This document shows positions 1 through 8,606 of a stretch of DNA of 32,157 bases, one piece after another. A program made the translations under genes and the position numbers. The DNA is from CAZVKN01 sp964627035 (lineage in GTDB: Bacteria > Electryoneota > AABM5-125-24 > Hatepunaeales > Hatepunaeaceae): contig CAZVKN010000034.1 of assembly GCA_964627035.1 (NCBI GenBank), positions 1 through 32,157 of the forward strand. The letters run 5' to 3'. The notes beneath the pieces were generated by a model. It was not told the DNA's origin. It did no database searches and saw only the letters and a program-made list of their open reading frames with translations. Within the stretch, counting starts at the first letter, position 1. Each line of letters begins with the position of its first letter.

Positions 1-5
1 GTTTA

Positions 6-59
6 TGAAAATCTATACTGAAAAACATTCTCGGACAGACTGTCAAGTCAGGAATGACA
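6..59. repeat. Left copy of 54-bp terminal inverted repeat
   Basis: This 54-bp segment reappears as its reverse complement at the other end of the window (32104-32157) with one mismatch (A versus C near its inner end). It contains the motif TCGGACAGA and ends in GGAATGACA, the same edge as the GTCATTC-type palindrome at 6208-6277. The position at both extremes suggests that the sequence record breaks inside a dispersed repeat. Confidence 0.85.
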
Positions 60-63
60 AAAC

Positions 64-118
64 GGGGAGTGCTGAAATTCTTATCAGTACAGCATGGACA
101 GGAATGTCCATGCTCCCC
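64..118. repeat. Composite palindrome (GGGGAG...CTCCCC)
   Basis: Outer arms GGGGAG (64-69) and CTCCCC (113-118) enclose two smaller hairpins. The second is perfect: GCATGGACA (92-100), loop GGAA, TGTCCATGC (105-113). The left half (64-94) recurs in direct orientation at 32028-32058. No coding potential is evident. Confidence 0.75.
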
Positions 119-130
119 TTCTATTACATA

Positions 131-162
131 AAACAGCCGGAAGCGTCAGCTTCCGGCTGTTT
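131..162 (-). terminator. Hairpin terminator of the LruC lipoprotein gene
   Basis: A perfect 14-bp stem runs AAACAGCCGGAAGC (131-144), loop GTCA, GCTTCCGGCTGTTT (149-162). It lies 22 bases past the stop of the minus-strand gene at 184. Read on the minus strand the stem is followed by a short T-rich run, as expected of an intrinsic terminator. Confidence 0.7.
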
Positions 163-183
163 AGCGTTTACCACTTGTCAAAT

Positions 184-2307
184 CTATCTACCCGGTGGTG
201 TCCAGATGTTATCCATGTTGAGATTATCGTCTTCGTCAAGATACCAGTTCTGATACTCCTCTCCTTCACTCTCTGCCCATTGAGCAAAGTGGTTGTATGC
301 AGCAGTTATCTGCGTCTTTTCAACCGGGTGAAGCCATGTTGTAGGTATCAGCAGCGCCCAGGGGAGGTTGTTTTCTGTCTCGTAAAATCGCTGATGCCCA
401 AAGTGGCTGTTGTCGTGTCCGGTTCCGAATAGATCACGGTCTGCTAAACCTGTCGGTGGATAGTCCGGCAGGTGAACCTCACGACCTCGATCTCGATTGG
501 CTATCAGGAACGGGTTGTAAGGAGGAGCTGCAAATGGCACACGATCTACCCAGACTTCCCAGTTCTGCGGATTTCGGAAGGTTACCGTAACCGTGATCGG
601 GTCCGGATTTTGCAGGCTCGCCCCCCGCTCGGTGTTTACGAACTCATTGTCTCCCTCAGGTTGAACAATCAGCCAGGCATTGTCGAAGACCGGGATCACA
701 GCTTTACGCTGATTCGATTCCACGCCATTTCGATCAATTCGCAGGTAATTGTCGTTGATCTGTGAGCCTGACACAGATTCAACCAGACCCGGTGAAACCG
801 GCAGCTCAAACGCAAACCCGTTGCGATAGCCCGCACCAACCGCCTTGATGTCAAATTCACCTACTATATCCTTAACATTGCCGTCAGCGTTGGTGATTTG
901 ATTGATCCGGTATGACACAACCAGATCGTTGAAATCGTAGTCACCTTTGGTGGACCATTTGTCTTCAAAAGCGAGATAGCCGTGAGTATGCTCACCGGGG
1001 TAGTAGTTGTTGAAAGCTCTCTCGCCGTCGTCGGGGTAGTCATCCTGACCGTCCGGGACGCTGTCGTTGTCTGCGTCCTGTCCCGGAATCGGCAGCGGAA
1101 CTATATCGTCACCGTTCAGTGCATCCCAATTGTCAAGTGTGATAGCGAAGAGGACATCGTTGAAGTCATGATCGGGACGATATGGATCTTCACCCTGATT
1201 GTCACGCTGGATGTCTTCAAATCCAAGTATTAGAGTTTCATTGTCATCATCGCGGAAAAAGACGAGATGTCGTTTCAAGTCTCTATTATTCTCTGGATTC
1301 AGACCGAAGTGAGAGTAGTATATGCCATAACCGTCACCTACGGTTCTGTCATCAGCCTCCCATCCGTTTGCAACCAAGAACCAGCCAATGCCCCTGTCAG
1401 AACCAAATTCGCCCAGTGTCACATTGAATCCGCTGCGCAAACCTCCCCCTTGATTACGGAATGAAGCATTCGGGAATATGATGGTATGCTCGTCAATGTC
1501 ATCAACATCTGTGGGAGGATCGTCCGGGTCGAAAGTATAATATCCCAGCGCATTACGATATCCGGCACCTTCATGGACAAATGAAACAGTCACCTCAGCA
1601 TCATCGTTCAGCAGAAGCACTGCTTGATCCTCATCGGCGATTAGATCGTCATCAACCTCTTCACCTTCCGGCACCGCTTCGTTGATAGCTTCGAGAAATT
1701 CATTAGTATAGCGGATTCTGCCACGATTCCTGTAACCTGGAACACCTTGTCTGTTCCAGTCACCTTCACCGTCTCCCATAAAGTCATAATCTACATTCGC
1801 TTCGGAAATCGTGCTTCGGTTTTTGAATAGTTCCACAAGATTTTCACTGGAAGAATCCGGCTCTTCAGGCTCAAAACCCCCAAAGGAGTAAGTCGCCAAT
1901 CCTGCTGAAATCGGAACTTCAACCTGATTAACCGTCCCGAACTGATCAGCCTGGACGTATATAGCGTTTGAGAACTGCGGCAGGTGAACTACAACCGAAT
2001 AGAGTCCGTCAATGCCGGTCTGACCTGTGGACAGCGCTTCACCGGACAGCCCCTGCTCGTTAAACGGATCCTTAAATATACTTACTCGAACACCGTCCAA
2101 CAGATTATCATCTTGGTCGAGTGCGTGAATCTCAACCACAACAGGTTCCTGTGTTCCGTAGTCAAATGTTGGACTGACTTGCAGGTTTTCCATATCCGAG
2201 TAGTCAACCGGTCCGACATCAACTGAACATGAGCCGATCAGCAGAGCAAAGGTTAGCATTAGCGAAACGATGCTGAATGGTGAATTGACAAATTTAATTT
2301 TTACCAT
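184..2307 (-). CDS. LruC-domain surface lipoprotein (DUF4114/DUF4842-like)
   Basis: A 707-residue protein with a lipoprotein signal peptide: a hydrophobic segment at about residues 11-26, then lipobox LIGSC with Cys27 as the predicted lipidated residue. An N-terminal carboxypeptidase-regulatory-like beta domain (about 50-140) is followed by two Asp-rich beta modules. One is DUF4114-like (about 240-390, motif DHDFNDVLFAI). The other is the LruC-type module (about 440-600, motif DYDFNDLVVSY and VGAGYRNGF). Between them a thrombospondin-type Asp/Asn stretch (about 410-430) probably binds calcium. GxGYRN recurs three times, suggesting internal duplication. Such proteins are cell-surface or secreted in FCB bacteria and Leptospira; their function is mostly unknown. 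It is monocistronic and ends at a strong hairpin. The family call is fairly sure; function is not known. Confidence 0.8.
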   Translation of the reverse strand: MVKIKFVNSPFSIVSLMLTFALLIGSCSVDVGPVDYSDMENLQVSPTFDYGTQEPVVVEIHALDQDDNLLDGVRVSIFKDPFNEQGLSGEALSTGQTGIDGLYSVVVHLPQFSNAIYVQADQFGTVNQVEVPISAGLATYSFGGFEPEEPDSSSENLVELFKNRSTISEANVDYDFMGDGEGDWNRQGVPGYRNRGRIRYTNEFLEAINEAVPEGEEVDDDLIADEDQAVLLLNDDAEVTVSFVHEGAGYRNALGYYTFDPDDPPTDVDDIDEHTIIFPNASFRNQGGGLRSGFNVTLGEFGSDRGIGWFLVANGWEADDRTVGDGYGIYYSHFGLNPENNRDLKRHLVFFRDDDNETLILGFEDIQRDNQGEDPYRPDHDFNDVLFAITLDNWDALNGDDIVPLPIPGQDADNDSVPDGQDDYPDDGERAFNNYYPGEHTHGYLAFEDKWSTKGDYDFNDLVVSYRINQITNADGNVKDIVGEFDIKAVGAGYRNGFAFELPVSPGLVESVSGSQINDNYLRIDRNGVESNQRKAVIPVFDNAWLIVQPEGDNEFVNTERGASLQNPDPITVTVTFRNPQNWEVWVDRVPFAAPPYNPFLIANRDRGREVHLPDYPPTGLADRDLFGTGHDNSHFGHQRFYETENNLPWALLIPTTWLHPVEKTQITAAYNHFAQWAESEGEEYQNWYLDEDDNLNMDNIWTPPGR

Positions 2308-2400
2308 AATCCTATATCCAAATTATTAAGATCTATTTTCGAGGGTGTAAACTTAGTACTGTTCTGATGGGTCACTTATGTGTCAGTTCTGGCATTCAAT

Positions 2401-2428
2401 ATAATAATAACAGACCGTTTATGTCCAA
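2401..2428 (-). promoter_or_regulatory. Candidate promoter of the LruC gene
   Basis: On the minus strand TTGGAC (2428-2423), a 16-base spacer and TATTAT (2406-2401) form a plausible sigma-70-type promoter about 95 bases before the start codon. The AT-rich run offers alternative -10 hexamers, so the exact start is uncertain. Confidence 0.4.
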
Positions 2429-2506
2429 CTTCCAAACTATTCTCCCCTAAAATAAGCATAACGACTATTTAGTTCCAATCCATTGACAGAGGTCACATCG
2501 TAGGGC

Positions 2507-2545
2507 AAACCGAAAAGGCGTGAGCATATCACGCCTTTTCGGTTT
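2507..2545 (-). terminator. Terminator at the end of the buk-PAS-iorA operon
   Basis: A perfect 17-bp inverted repeat has arms 2507-2523 and 2529-2545 with loop GCATA. The arms begin AAACC and end GGTTT, so the A/T tract is part of the stem. It lies 20 bases downstream of the iorA stop and insulates it from the LruC gene. Confidence 0.75.
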
Positions 2546-2564
2546 GGTTCTGATCACTTACTGA

Positions 2565-4421
2565 TCAAACATTCAACTCACATTGAGGAACCATGCGCTC
2601 TTCTTCCCAGATTCTCACACCGCTCAACGGCTCAACGCAGTTTTCAGGACATACCTGAAGACACAATCCGCAGCCGGTGCAGGTTTCCTCGTCAATTGTG
2701 ACCTTTGCCAGACCTTTTTTAGTAGTTTCGTCAATAGTTCTGATCGAAGGGCATCCGATTCTGACGCACGCCGCACAGCCGTTGCAATCTTCGAGTATTA
2801 CTTTGTAGCTGTCGTAATCCAGCTTTTCCGGATACAGCATGCAGGGACGATTGGTGATGATGACGGTCGGTTCAGGAATTGAAGTAGCTTTCTTTAATGT
2901 GTCAATCACTTCCTGATAGTCGTAACCGTCAATTGAGAATATCTTCTTCACACCTATTGCTTTAACCAACTCCACGTAGTTGACAGCGGGGGCTTCGTCT
3001 CCCTGCAGAGTATAGCCCGTACCGGGATGCTGCTGCCCTCCGGTCATGGCGGTAGCGCTGTTGTCCATGATTACAATTGTGACCGGAATCTGGTTGTAAA
3101 CCGCATCCAACAAGCCGGTGATCCCCGAATGCAGGAATGTTGAATCACCGATAACACCGACAACCGGACGTTTTGATCCTTCAACTATGGAAACGCCGTT
3201 TGCCATACCGATGGATGCGCCCATACAGATGCAGGCGTGCATTGCATCGAGCGGCTTCATCACACCGAGTGTGTAGCAGCCGATATCACCGAACACATCC
3301 GCTTTGATCTTCTTAAGCGCATTGAAGACATTTCGATGTGCGCAGCCGGAACAGAGCACCGGAGGACGGGGCACCACCTCGACGCTGACCGGATGGAATT
3401 TCGGCTTTTGACCGTTCAGAACTTTAGCCTGCCGCAGACCCTCTTCAACGATGTCCGGATTCAGCTCGCCTTCAATCGGGAAGAACTTTTTACCCTCACA
3501 CGAGATGCCCGCAACTTTGATCTGTTCTTCATAGTATGGTTCCAACTCTTCGACGACGAGCAGTTTGTCAACAGATCGGGAAAATTGACGGATTGACTCA
3601 ATCGGCAGGGGGTTGGACATCCCAATCTTGAAGACCGGAGCGTCAGGCAGCACTTCCTTAACATGGTGGTAGGATACGCTCCCTGTTACAATGCCGACAG
3701 AACCGCTGCCCGGCTCAGCTCTGTTTATGGACGTCTGCTCTGAGTAGCTTTTAAGTGCATCGAGCCTCAACTCTACTTCATGATGGCGACGACGGGCGAA
3801 CTGAGGCACCATCACAAACCGCTCCAAATCACGCTGAAACCCTGAAACCTGTGGGGTGCCCCACGGCTCTATATTCACGATTCCTTTTGCGTGTGAAATT
3901 CGGGTGGTGATGCGAAGCATCACGGGAGTGGCAAATTCTTCCGAAATTTCTATAGCCAGTTTGGTGAAATCGTGTGCTTCGCCGGAAGATGAAGGTTCGA
4001 GCATCGGAATCTTGGCGAATCTGGCGATATTGCGGTTATCCTGCTCATTCTGTGACGAGTGCATATCGGGATCATCTGCAGAGACCAGCACAAATCCACC
4101 CACCGTTCCGGTATATGCGAACGTCATCAACGGATCCATCGCCACATTGACACCGACATGCTTCATGCAAACCATCGTCCGCGCACCGGCTAACGCAGCA
4201 CCAATACCGATTTCAAAGGCTGTTTTCTCATTGGTTGACCACTGCGCAATTATTCCAGGCAGTCGGGCATAAGTCTGCAATATCTCTGTGGATGGTGTCC
4301 CCGGATAGGCAGACGCAAAATATACTCCTGCTTCACGAGCTCCCAATGCAATCGCTTCGTTGCCGGATAAGAGTAGTCGGGTTGGTTGTTTAATTTCAGG
4401 TAACTGTTTAATCTTTGCCAT
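2565..4421 (-). CDS. iorA: Indolepyruvate ferredoxin oxidoreductase, alpha subunit
   Basis: A 618-residue protein, normal for IorA. It oxidatively decarboxylates aryl 2-oxoacids (indolepyruvate, phenylpyruvate) to acyl-CoA, using thiamine diphosphate and reducing ferredoxin. The pyrimidine-binding domain starts the protein (LLSGNEAIALGAREAG; AYPGTPST). The TPP-binding core follows, with CSGCAHRN, GDIGCYTLG and GDSTFLHSG. The C-terminus carries two ferredoxin cysteine clusters, CNGCAACVRIGCP and CTGCGLCLQVCP. The start is preceded by AGG inside the stop region of the PAS gene seven bases upstream, so translation is probably coupled. IorA normally sits beside iorB; here iorB is at 26016-26606 on the other strand. 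The pairing with butyrate kinase suggests that the acyl-CoA is used for ATP formation. Confidence 0.95.
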   Translation of the reverse strand: MAKIKQLPEIKQPTRLLLSGNEAIALGAREAGVYFASAYPGTPSTEILQTYARLPGIIAQWSTNEKTAFEIGIGAALAGARTMVCMKHVGVNVAMDPLMTFAYTGTVGGFVLVSADDPDMHSSQNEQDNRNIARFAKIPMLEPSSSGEAHDFTKLAIEISEEFATPVMLRITTRISHAKGIVNIEPWGTPQVSGFQRDLERFVMVPQFARRRHHEVELRLDALKSYSEQTSINRAEPGSGSVGIVTGSVSYHHVKEVLPDAPVFKIGMSNPLPIESIRQFSRSVDKLLVVEELEPYYEEQIKVAGISCEGKKFFPIEGELNPDIVEEGLRQAKVLNGQKPKFHPVSVEVVPRPPVLCSGCAHRNVFNALKKIKADVFGDIGCYTLGVMKPLDAMHACICMGASIGMANGVSIVEGSKRPVVGVIGDSTFLHSGITGLLDAVYNQIPVTIVIMDNSATAMTGGQQHPGTGYTLQGDEAPAVNYVELVKAIGVKKIFSIDGYDYQEVIDTLKKATSIPEPTVIITNRPCMLYPEKLDYDSYKVILEDCNGCAACVRIGCPSIRTIDETTKKGLAKVTIDEETCTGCGLCLQVCPENCVEPLSGVRIWEEERMVPQCELNV

Positions 4422-4428
4422 TATTAAC

Positions 4429-5046
4429 CTATTTGGATTTTTTGTTCAAGATTTTATCTGCAACTTGTGGATAAAGTTCCTTTATGCAATCAGGGCAAAT
4501 CCCATGTGAAAAGTTTATGTTCATTTGAGAGGAAAGATAGTCCTCAACATTCTCCCAATAATCCGTATCATTGCGTATTTTTTTGCAATTTGCACAGATA
4601 GGGATCATTCTGCGAAGTGCTGTCAACTCACCGATGTCCTCAATGACGAGTACTACCCTATTTTCATTCTCATATACAATTGGTGCTGCTGTGATCAGGC
4701 AATCTAAATCTGTGATACTGCTTCCGCTTTTTATAGAGAATTTCATCTGTTCTCTGCGAGTTGTTTTCTCGGTCATAGCCTGATTAACCGAGTTGCGAAT
4801 AACACAACTCTTACAAGCCTCAGCATAGCCGCAGCCCTCTTCAGTTTCGTAAGAATGAACGCAATTCAGTGCTTCACCGTTGCGTTGCATTAGCGTTACA
4901 TCCTTGGAAAGACCGAATGCCTCACCCGTACTTTTGTTGTAGTTGAGAATCCTGAGATCATCGTCAACCACCATAACAGTGGCAGGAATGATGTCGAGGT
5001 AACTCATTGCAAAGTTTTCGCTGCTATATCCTTTGTCTTTAGACAT
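4429..5046 (-). CDS. Cysteine-rich PAS sensor-like protein with C-terminal CxxC pairs
   Basis: About 205 residues. The PAS fold (about 15-130) carries an insert with pattern C-x9-GCG-x4-C-x2-C-x2-R. The C-terminal domain has CANCKKIRND...YW..VE.Y and HGICPDC, a Cys4 arrangement common at the end of PAS and receiver proteins in Deltaproteobacteria. No kinase, cyclase or DNA-binding domain is present, so the output is unclear; a metal, Fe-S or redox role is inference. I chose the ATG at 5046 because AGGGAG lies nine bases upstream. A GTG at 5070 would add eight residues but has no ribosome-binding site. It sits between buk and iorA in one operon and may sense the redox state or substrate of that pathway. 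Confidence 0.75.
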   Translation of the reverse strand: MSKDKGYSSENFAMSYLDIIPATVMVVDDDLRILNYNKSTGEAFGLSKDVTLMQRNGEALNCVHSYETEEGCGYAEACKSCVIRNSVNQAMTEKTTRREQMKFSIKSGSSITDLDCLITAAPIVYENENRVVLVIEDIGELTALRRMIPICANCKKIRNDTDYWENVEDYLSSQMNINFSHGICPDCIKELYPQVADKILNKKSK

Positions 5047-5072
5047 CTTCTGTTTCTCCCTAAAATTCACTC

Positions 5073-6131
5073 TTATTCGTATAGGAGAGCTTTCTCTTCA
5101 TTATCTATAACTCGAAATGCTCCTTCAGCCAACGCTTCCAGTTCACCTTCACCGGGGTACACAATAAGCGAACCGAGGAATGCGGTTGCTGAGCGGATCA
5201 TGTCAATAATCTCGTCTGAGTGGGCGAGTCCACCGGTGACAATCACTCCGTTGATACCACCTCCGAATACCGCAGCCAGTCCACCGATCTCCTTGACAAT
5301 TTGGTACACCATCGCCCGCAGCGCCATCTCGGCTTCCCTGTCGCCTTTGTCAATTCGTTTCAGGATTTCCCTGACATCCGATGTGCCGCAATAAGCCGTC
5401 AGTCCGGATTTTCGAGCCAACTCCTGCAGCAACTCTTTTTTGGTGACCTCACCACTGAAACATCTCTCAATTAGCGGACCTATCGGCAGCCCACCGGCTC
5501 TTTCAGGTGAAAACGGACCCATGCCGTGCAGCGCATCGTTCACATCTATTATCCGTCCGCCTTTAACCGCAGCGATTGACGTTCCACCGCCGAGATGAGC
5601 TACGACAAAGCGGCTCCTTTCGATCTTTAGATTGAACTCCTTGCACGCCCTTCTGACAACAGCTTTGATGTTCAGCGCATGTGAGCGGCATTTCCGCTGA
5701 ATCCACTTCACTCCCGAAACGCGCGCAACATCGTGAAATTCATCAACTGTAACCGGATCTACTATATAGGCATCAACATTAAACCTGTCGGCGTAATGCT
5801 TTGCCAGCAGCGCACCGAGATTGCTCGCATGATTGGCTGCATCATCCGAGACAAGGAAGTCAATCATAGTGTCAGTCACGAGATATGTGCCGCCCTTCAG
5901 AGGATTCAACAAGCCGCCTCGTCCAGCGGTACCGACTACTTTTACATCGCCCAGCAATCCTTCCAATTCCTGATCAATCAGTTCTCTGCGATAGCCGAAC
6001 TGGTCGGTCGCCACAAGAGTCAGTTTATCCGCATCATGTCGGACAACTTTTTCTGTGATGCGTCCCTCTCTGCTCCATAAAGCAAACTTGGTCGAGGTTG
6101 ACCCGGGATTGATCACAATTACCACTTCCAA
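5073..6131 (-). CDS. buk: Butyrate (or branched-chain/aryl acid) kinase
   Basis: A 352-residue ASKHA-fold acyl kinase of the acetate/butyrate kinase family, with the usual length of Buk. Visible motifs are the N-terminal phosphate loop INPGSTSTK, DPVTVDEFHDVAR, VAHLGGGTSIAAV, DALHGMGPFSPERAGGLP and the C-terminal VIVTGGLAHSDE. It makes ATP from an acyl phosphate. No phosphotransbutyrylase is in the window. The start appears to be TTG at 6131, preceded by AGAGGA/GGAAG; a GTG two codons later is the alternative. It is the first gene of buk-PAS-iorA. The operon suggests the last step of 2-oxoacid fermentation, with acyl phosphate derived from the acyl-CoA made by IorAB; the actual acid (isobutyrate, phenylacetate or other) cannot be told. 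Confidence 0.92.
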   Translation of the reverse strand: MEVVIVINPGSTSTKFALWSREGRITEKVVRHDADKLTLVATDQFGYRRELIDQELEGLLGDVKVVGTAGRGGLLNPLKGGTYLVTDTMIDFLVSDDAANHASNLGALLAKHYADRFNVDAYIVDPVTVDEFHDVARVSGVKWIQRKCRSHALNIKAVVRRACKEFNLKIERSRFVVAHLGGGTSIAAVKGGRIIDVNDALHGMGPFSPERAGGLPIGPLIERCFSGEVTKKELLQELARKSGLTAYCGTSDVREILKRIDKGDREAEMALRAMVYQIVKEIGGLAAVFGGGINGVIVTGGLAHSDEIIDMIRSATAFLGSLIVYPGEGELEALAEGAFRVIDNEEKALLYE

Positions 6132-6207
6132 AACTTCCGTTTCCTCTTATCTTTTTAACCGTATTCATGGTTGAGTTCTTTGATTTATTCAATAGCATTT
6201 CCCATTT

Positions 6208-6277
6208 GTCATTCTGGACTTGATTCAGAATCCAGTATTTCAATGATTTACTGGATTCCCGCCTACGCGGGAATGAC
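6208..6277. repeat. GTCATTC-type palindromic repeat
   Basis: A 70-bp imperfect palindrome bounded by GTCATTC and GAATGAC. It contains TTCAGAATCCAG, its near-complement CTGGATTC, and a hairpin CCCGCCTACGCGGG. This is the widespread REP-like sequence whose translation gives the spurious peptide SFPRRRESS. The first 16 bases match the ends of the window (GTCATTCYGGACTTGA). Confidence 0.8.
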
Positions 6278-6316
6278 AAAAACCGGGCTAATTCGCGGAT
6301 ATTTCAAAGGTCTCAT

Positions 6317-6367
6317 GGTTGTCTCATCCCGATGAATCGGGACGAGCTTGAGGACAAGCCCGACTAC
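6317..6367. repeat. Divergent double-hairpin repeat
   Basis: Two adjacent hairpins occur: TCCCGAT-GA-ATCGGGA (6327-6342) and GCTTG-AGGA-CAAGC (6346-6359), followed by CCGACTAC. The right half matches the GTAG-type 52-bp elements at 8717, 21680 and 26772; the left half has been replaced by another stem. With the palindrome at 6208-6277 it fills most of the 420-base gap between buk and the DUF4301 gene. Confidence 0.65.
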
Positions 6368-6394
6368 AGTTCACTAAAACTTCTGAGTGTGACT

Positions 6395-6423
6395 TTGCCA
6401 ATCTCCTCGGGTAAAGATATATA
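6395..6423 (+). promoter_or_regulatory. Candidate promoter of the DUF4301 gene
   Basis: TTGCCA (6395-6400), a 17-base spacer and TATATA (6418-6423) resemble other promoters in the window. The predicted leader is about 120 bases. No terminator or operator is obvious. Confidence 0.4.
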
Positions 6424-6551
6424 TTTAAGATTAGTAGAGCAAGCGGATGCAAATTAATAGCGGACATCAGGATCGAAAATGAGTGTTTGTGAAAGGTGTA
6501 AAAGAACAGTATATTTGTTGGAGTAGAAAATTCAAAACAGGACGGGGAGAA

Positions 6552-8081
6552 ATGCTTAAATTGACAGAGACAGACAAGAAACAGTTAGATCGAAATGGAA
6601 TCACAGAATCCAAGCTGAATGAGCAGCTTAAGATATTTGAGGATGGCATCCCATTCACTGACCTTGACCGCGCATGCACAATCGGTGACGGTATATTGCG
6701 AATTTCTTCAGATCAGCATGAACAACTGCTGTCCAACCACAGACAAGCAGCTTTCAACGGTCGTTTGCTAAAATTTGTCCCCGCTTCAGGTGCCGCAAGT
6801 AGAATGTTCAAGCAGTTGCTGGCACTGTTTAACTCTGATCAAGAGATTGATGCAGAATTTCTTACGGCAAACTCGTCGAAAGATCCCGCCAAATTCGGTC
6901 TGAAGTTCTTCAGTGAATTTAATCACTTCGCATTCTACGATGACTTGATGGAGTCACTGCCTGAGAACGAGAGGGACAACTATGATCGCATCCTGCAGCA
7001 GTTGCTGACTTCATCAGGATTGGATTACGCCTCATGCCCGAAAGGATTAATCAAGTTCCACCAATATGATGACAAAGCTCGCACGCCGTTCGAGGAGCAT
7101 CCTGAAGAGGCGGTTCAATATGCTCTCGACAACGATAACATTGCCCGCATACATTTCACCGTTTCAGCCGATTCACAGCGGATGTTTGAAGATCTGCTGA
7201 ATGATATTAAAGAGCGATATGAGAGCAAAGGGATAAAGCTGGAAGTCTCCTTTTCAATTCAGAAACCTTCCACCGACACAGTTGCCGTTACACCGGATAA
7301 CGAACCGTTTCGCCTGAATGACGGCTCACTGCTGTTCAGACCGGGAGGGCACGGTGCATTGATCGAAAATCTCAGTGAGTTAGACGGTGACATTATTTTC
7401 ATCAAGAATATTGACAATGTCATCCCTGACAAAGATGAGACTGTGCTTTACAAGAAACTGTTGTGTGGAAAGCTTGTCGAGCTGCAATCAGAGCTTTTCA
7501 GATATTTGAATATGCTTGAGCGTGACGAACTGACCGAGGATGAACTGTCCGAGATTAAGTCATTTTCCGACTCACAGATCTCAATCAGCTTTCCTCCTGA
7601 GTGGGACGATATCCCACAGAAAACCAAAATCAAACAGCTATATTCCTTGTTAAACAGACCAGTCAGACTCTGTGGGGTAGTAAAGAACGTCGGTGAACCG
7701 GGAGGAGGACCTTTCTGGGTGAAACATGCTGACGGAAGGATTACGCTCCAGATTGTGGAGACATCTCAGATTGATATTGACGATCCTGCCCAGAAGGAGA
7801 TACTTCAGTCAGCCACTCATTTCAATCCGGTTGATCTCATTTGTGGCGTGCGGGATTACAGAGGTGAAGCATTTCATCTGCCCGACTATGTGGATCCGTT
7901 GGCTGGATTTATCTCATCCAAGTCAAAGGACGGCAGGGATCTGAAGGCATTGGAGCTTCCCGGGCTGTGGAACGGAGCGATGGCACTCTGGCATACGCTC
8001 TTCGTTGAAGTGCCGATCTCAACATTTAACCCGGTTAAGAGTGTCAACGACTTATTGAGGAAAGAGCATCAGGTTTCATGA
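6552..8081 (+). CDS. DUF4301 family protein, nucleotidyltransferase-like
   Basis: A 509-residue protein from the ATG at 6552, preceded by AGGACGGGGAG. An upstream GTG at 6483 in the same frame has no such signal and adds an unconserved extension. It matches the DUF4301 family by length and motifs: FVPASGAASRMFKQL near residue 65, LIKFHQYDDKARTPFEEH, FRPGGHGALIENL and DIIFIKNIDNVIPD. The GASRM-like loop, the GGHGALI segment and the IKNID motif resemble sugar-nucleotide pyrophosphorylases of the GT-A fold, so a nucleotidyltransferase role is plausible but unproven. The C-terminal third (VCGVVKNVGEPGGGPFWV and a DYVDPLAGFIS segment) is also typical of the family. It is transcribed alone between repeat clusters. 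Confidence 0.8.
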   Translation: MLKLTETDKKQLDRNGITESKLNEQLKIFEDGIPFTDLDRACTIGDGILRISSDQHEQLLSNHRQAAFNGRLLKFVPASGAASRMFKQLLALFNSDQEIDAEFLTANSSKDPAKFGLKFFSEFNHFAFYDDLMESLPENERDNYDRILQQLLTSSGLDYASCPKGLIKFHQYDDKARTPFEEHPEEAVQYALDNDNIARIHFTVSADSQRMFEDLLNDIKERYESKGIKLEVSFSIQKPSTDTVAVTPDNEPFRLNDGSLLFRPGGHGALIENLSELDGDIIFIKNIDNVIPDKDETVLYKKLLCGKLVELQSELFRYLNMLERDELTEDELSEIKSFSDSQISISFPPEWDDIPQKTKIKQLYSLLNRPVRLCGVVKNVGEPGGGPFWVKHADGRITLQIVETSQIDIDDPAQKEILQSATHFNPVDLICGVRDYRGEAFHLPDYVDPLAGFISSKSKDGRDLKALELPGLWNGAMALWHTLFVEVPISTFNPVKSVNDLLRKEHQVS

Positions 8082-8109
8082 TAATCTAAACGTAACGGTA
8101 CTCCTTCTA

Positions 8110-8138
8110 TTGACATTCCAATCAGGAACAACTATATT
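8110..8138 (+). promoter_or_regulatory. Promoter of the Rrf2 regulator
   Basis: TTGACA (8110-8115), a 17-base spacer and TATATT (8133-8138) make a near-consensus sigma-70 promoter 31 bases before the start codon. The transcript would start near 8145. There is no Shine-Dalgarno sequence close to the ATG. Confidence 0.75.
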
Positions 8139-8168
8139 CAGGATAACTTTGTCTAAATATACATAATC

Positions 8169-8606
8169 ATGGTATTCTCTAAGACTTGGGGCTATGCAGT
8201 TCGGGCGTTGATTCACCTTGCCCGACACAAAGATCAGGGAACAGTGCTTAGTTCAAGAATTGCCAAAGAGGAGCACATTCCTGCACCCTTTTTATCTAAA
8301 ATCCTGGGGACGCTTGCTGCAGCTAAGATTGTTGTATCCGCGCGAGGTCCGAAAGGTGGATTTATGCTCAATGTACCTGCTGAAGATCTGACATTGATGG
8401 ATATCACGACCAAATTCGGCGCTCCCGACTCCGTGACGGAATGCATTATCGGACATGGTGAATGCGACGGTGGAGTTGTATGTCCGATTCATAAGAAATG
8501 GAGCGAGCCCAAACGGCAGATCATGAAATTTCTCGAGACCACTACTCTTGCTGATATTTCTGAGGTTGCTAAATACCACGAAATTCCGGTGTCAATTGAT
8601 ATTTGA
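8169..8606 (+). CDS. Rrf2-family Fe-S transcriptional regulator (NsrR/IscR-like)
   Basis: A 145-residue winged-helix regulator. The N-terminus (WGYAVRALIHLARH), the recognition-helix region (IPAPFLSKILGTLAAAKIV) and the wing (ARGPKGGFML) are typical of Rrf2 proteins. Three cysteines spaced C-x6-C-x5-C (ECIIGHGECDGGVVCPIH, about residues 92-109) are the usual Fe-S ligands, so it probably senses NO, O2 or Fe-S status. It is followed, after a repeat-containing gap of 366 bases, by an octaheme cytochrome and a porin. An NsrR-like role in reactive nitrogen control is inferred from this context. It has its own strong promoter; no clear operator was seen. Confidence 0.9.
   Translation: MVFSKTWGYAVRALIHLARHKDQGTVLSSRIAKEEHIPAPFLSKILGTLAAAKIVVSARGPKGGFMLNVPAEDLTLMDITTKFGAPDSVTECIIGHGECDGGVVCPIHKKWSEPKRQIMKFLETTTLADISEVAKYHEIPVSIDI

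Noticed and set aside
3237..4272. Long plus-strand open frames opposite iorA
   Set aside because: They are antisense shadows of a fully conserved enzyme gene.
6034..6279. Minus-strand open frame beginning SFPRRRESS
   Set aside because: This is the well-known spurious translation of a GTCATTC-type palindromic repeat and it overlaps buk.
6317..6367. Riboswitch upstream of the DUF4301 gene
   Set aside because: The stems match the dispersed repeat family and lie upstream of the predicted promoter, so they are not in the leader.
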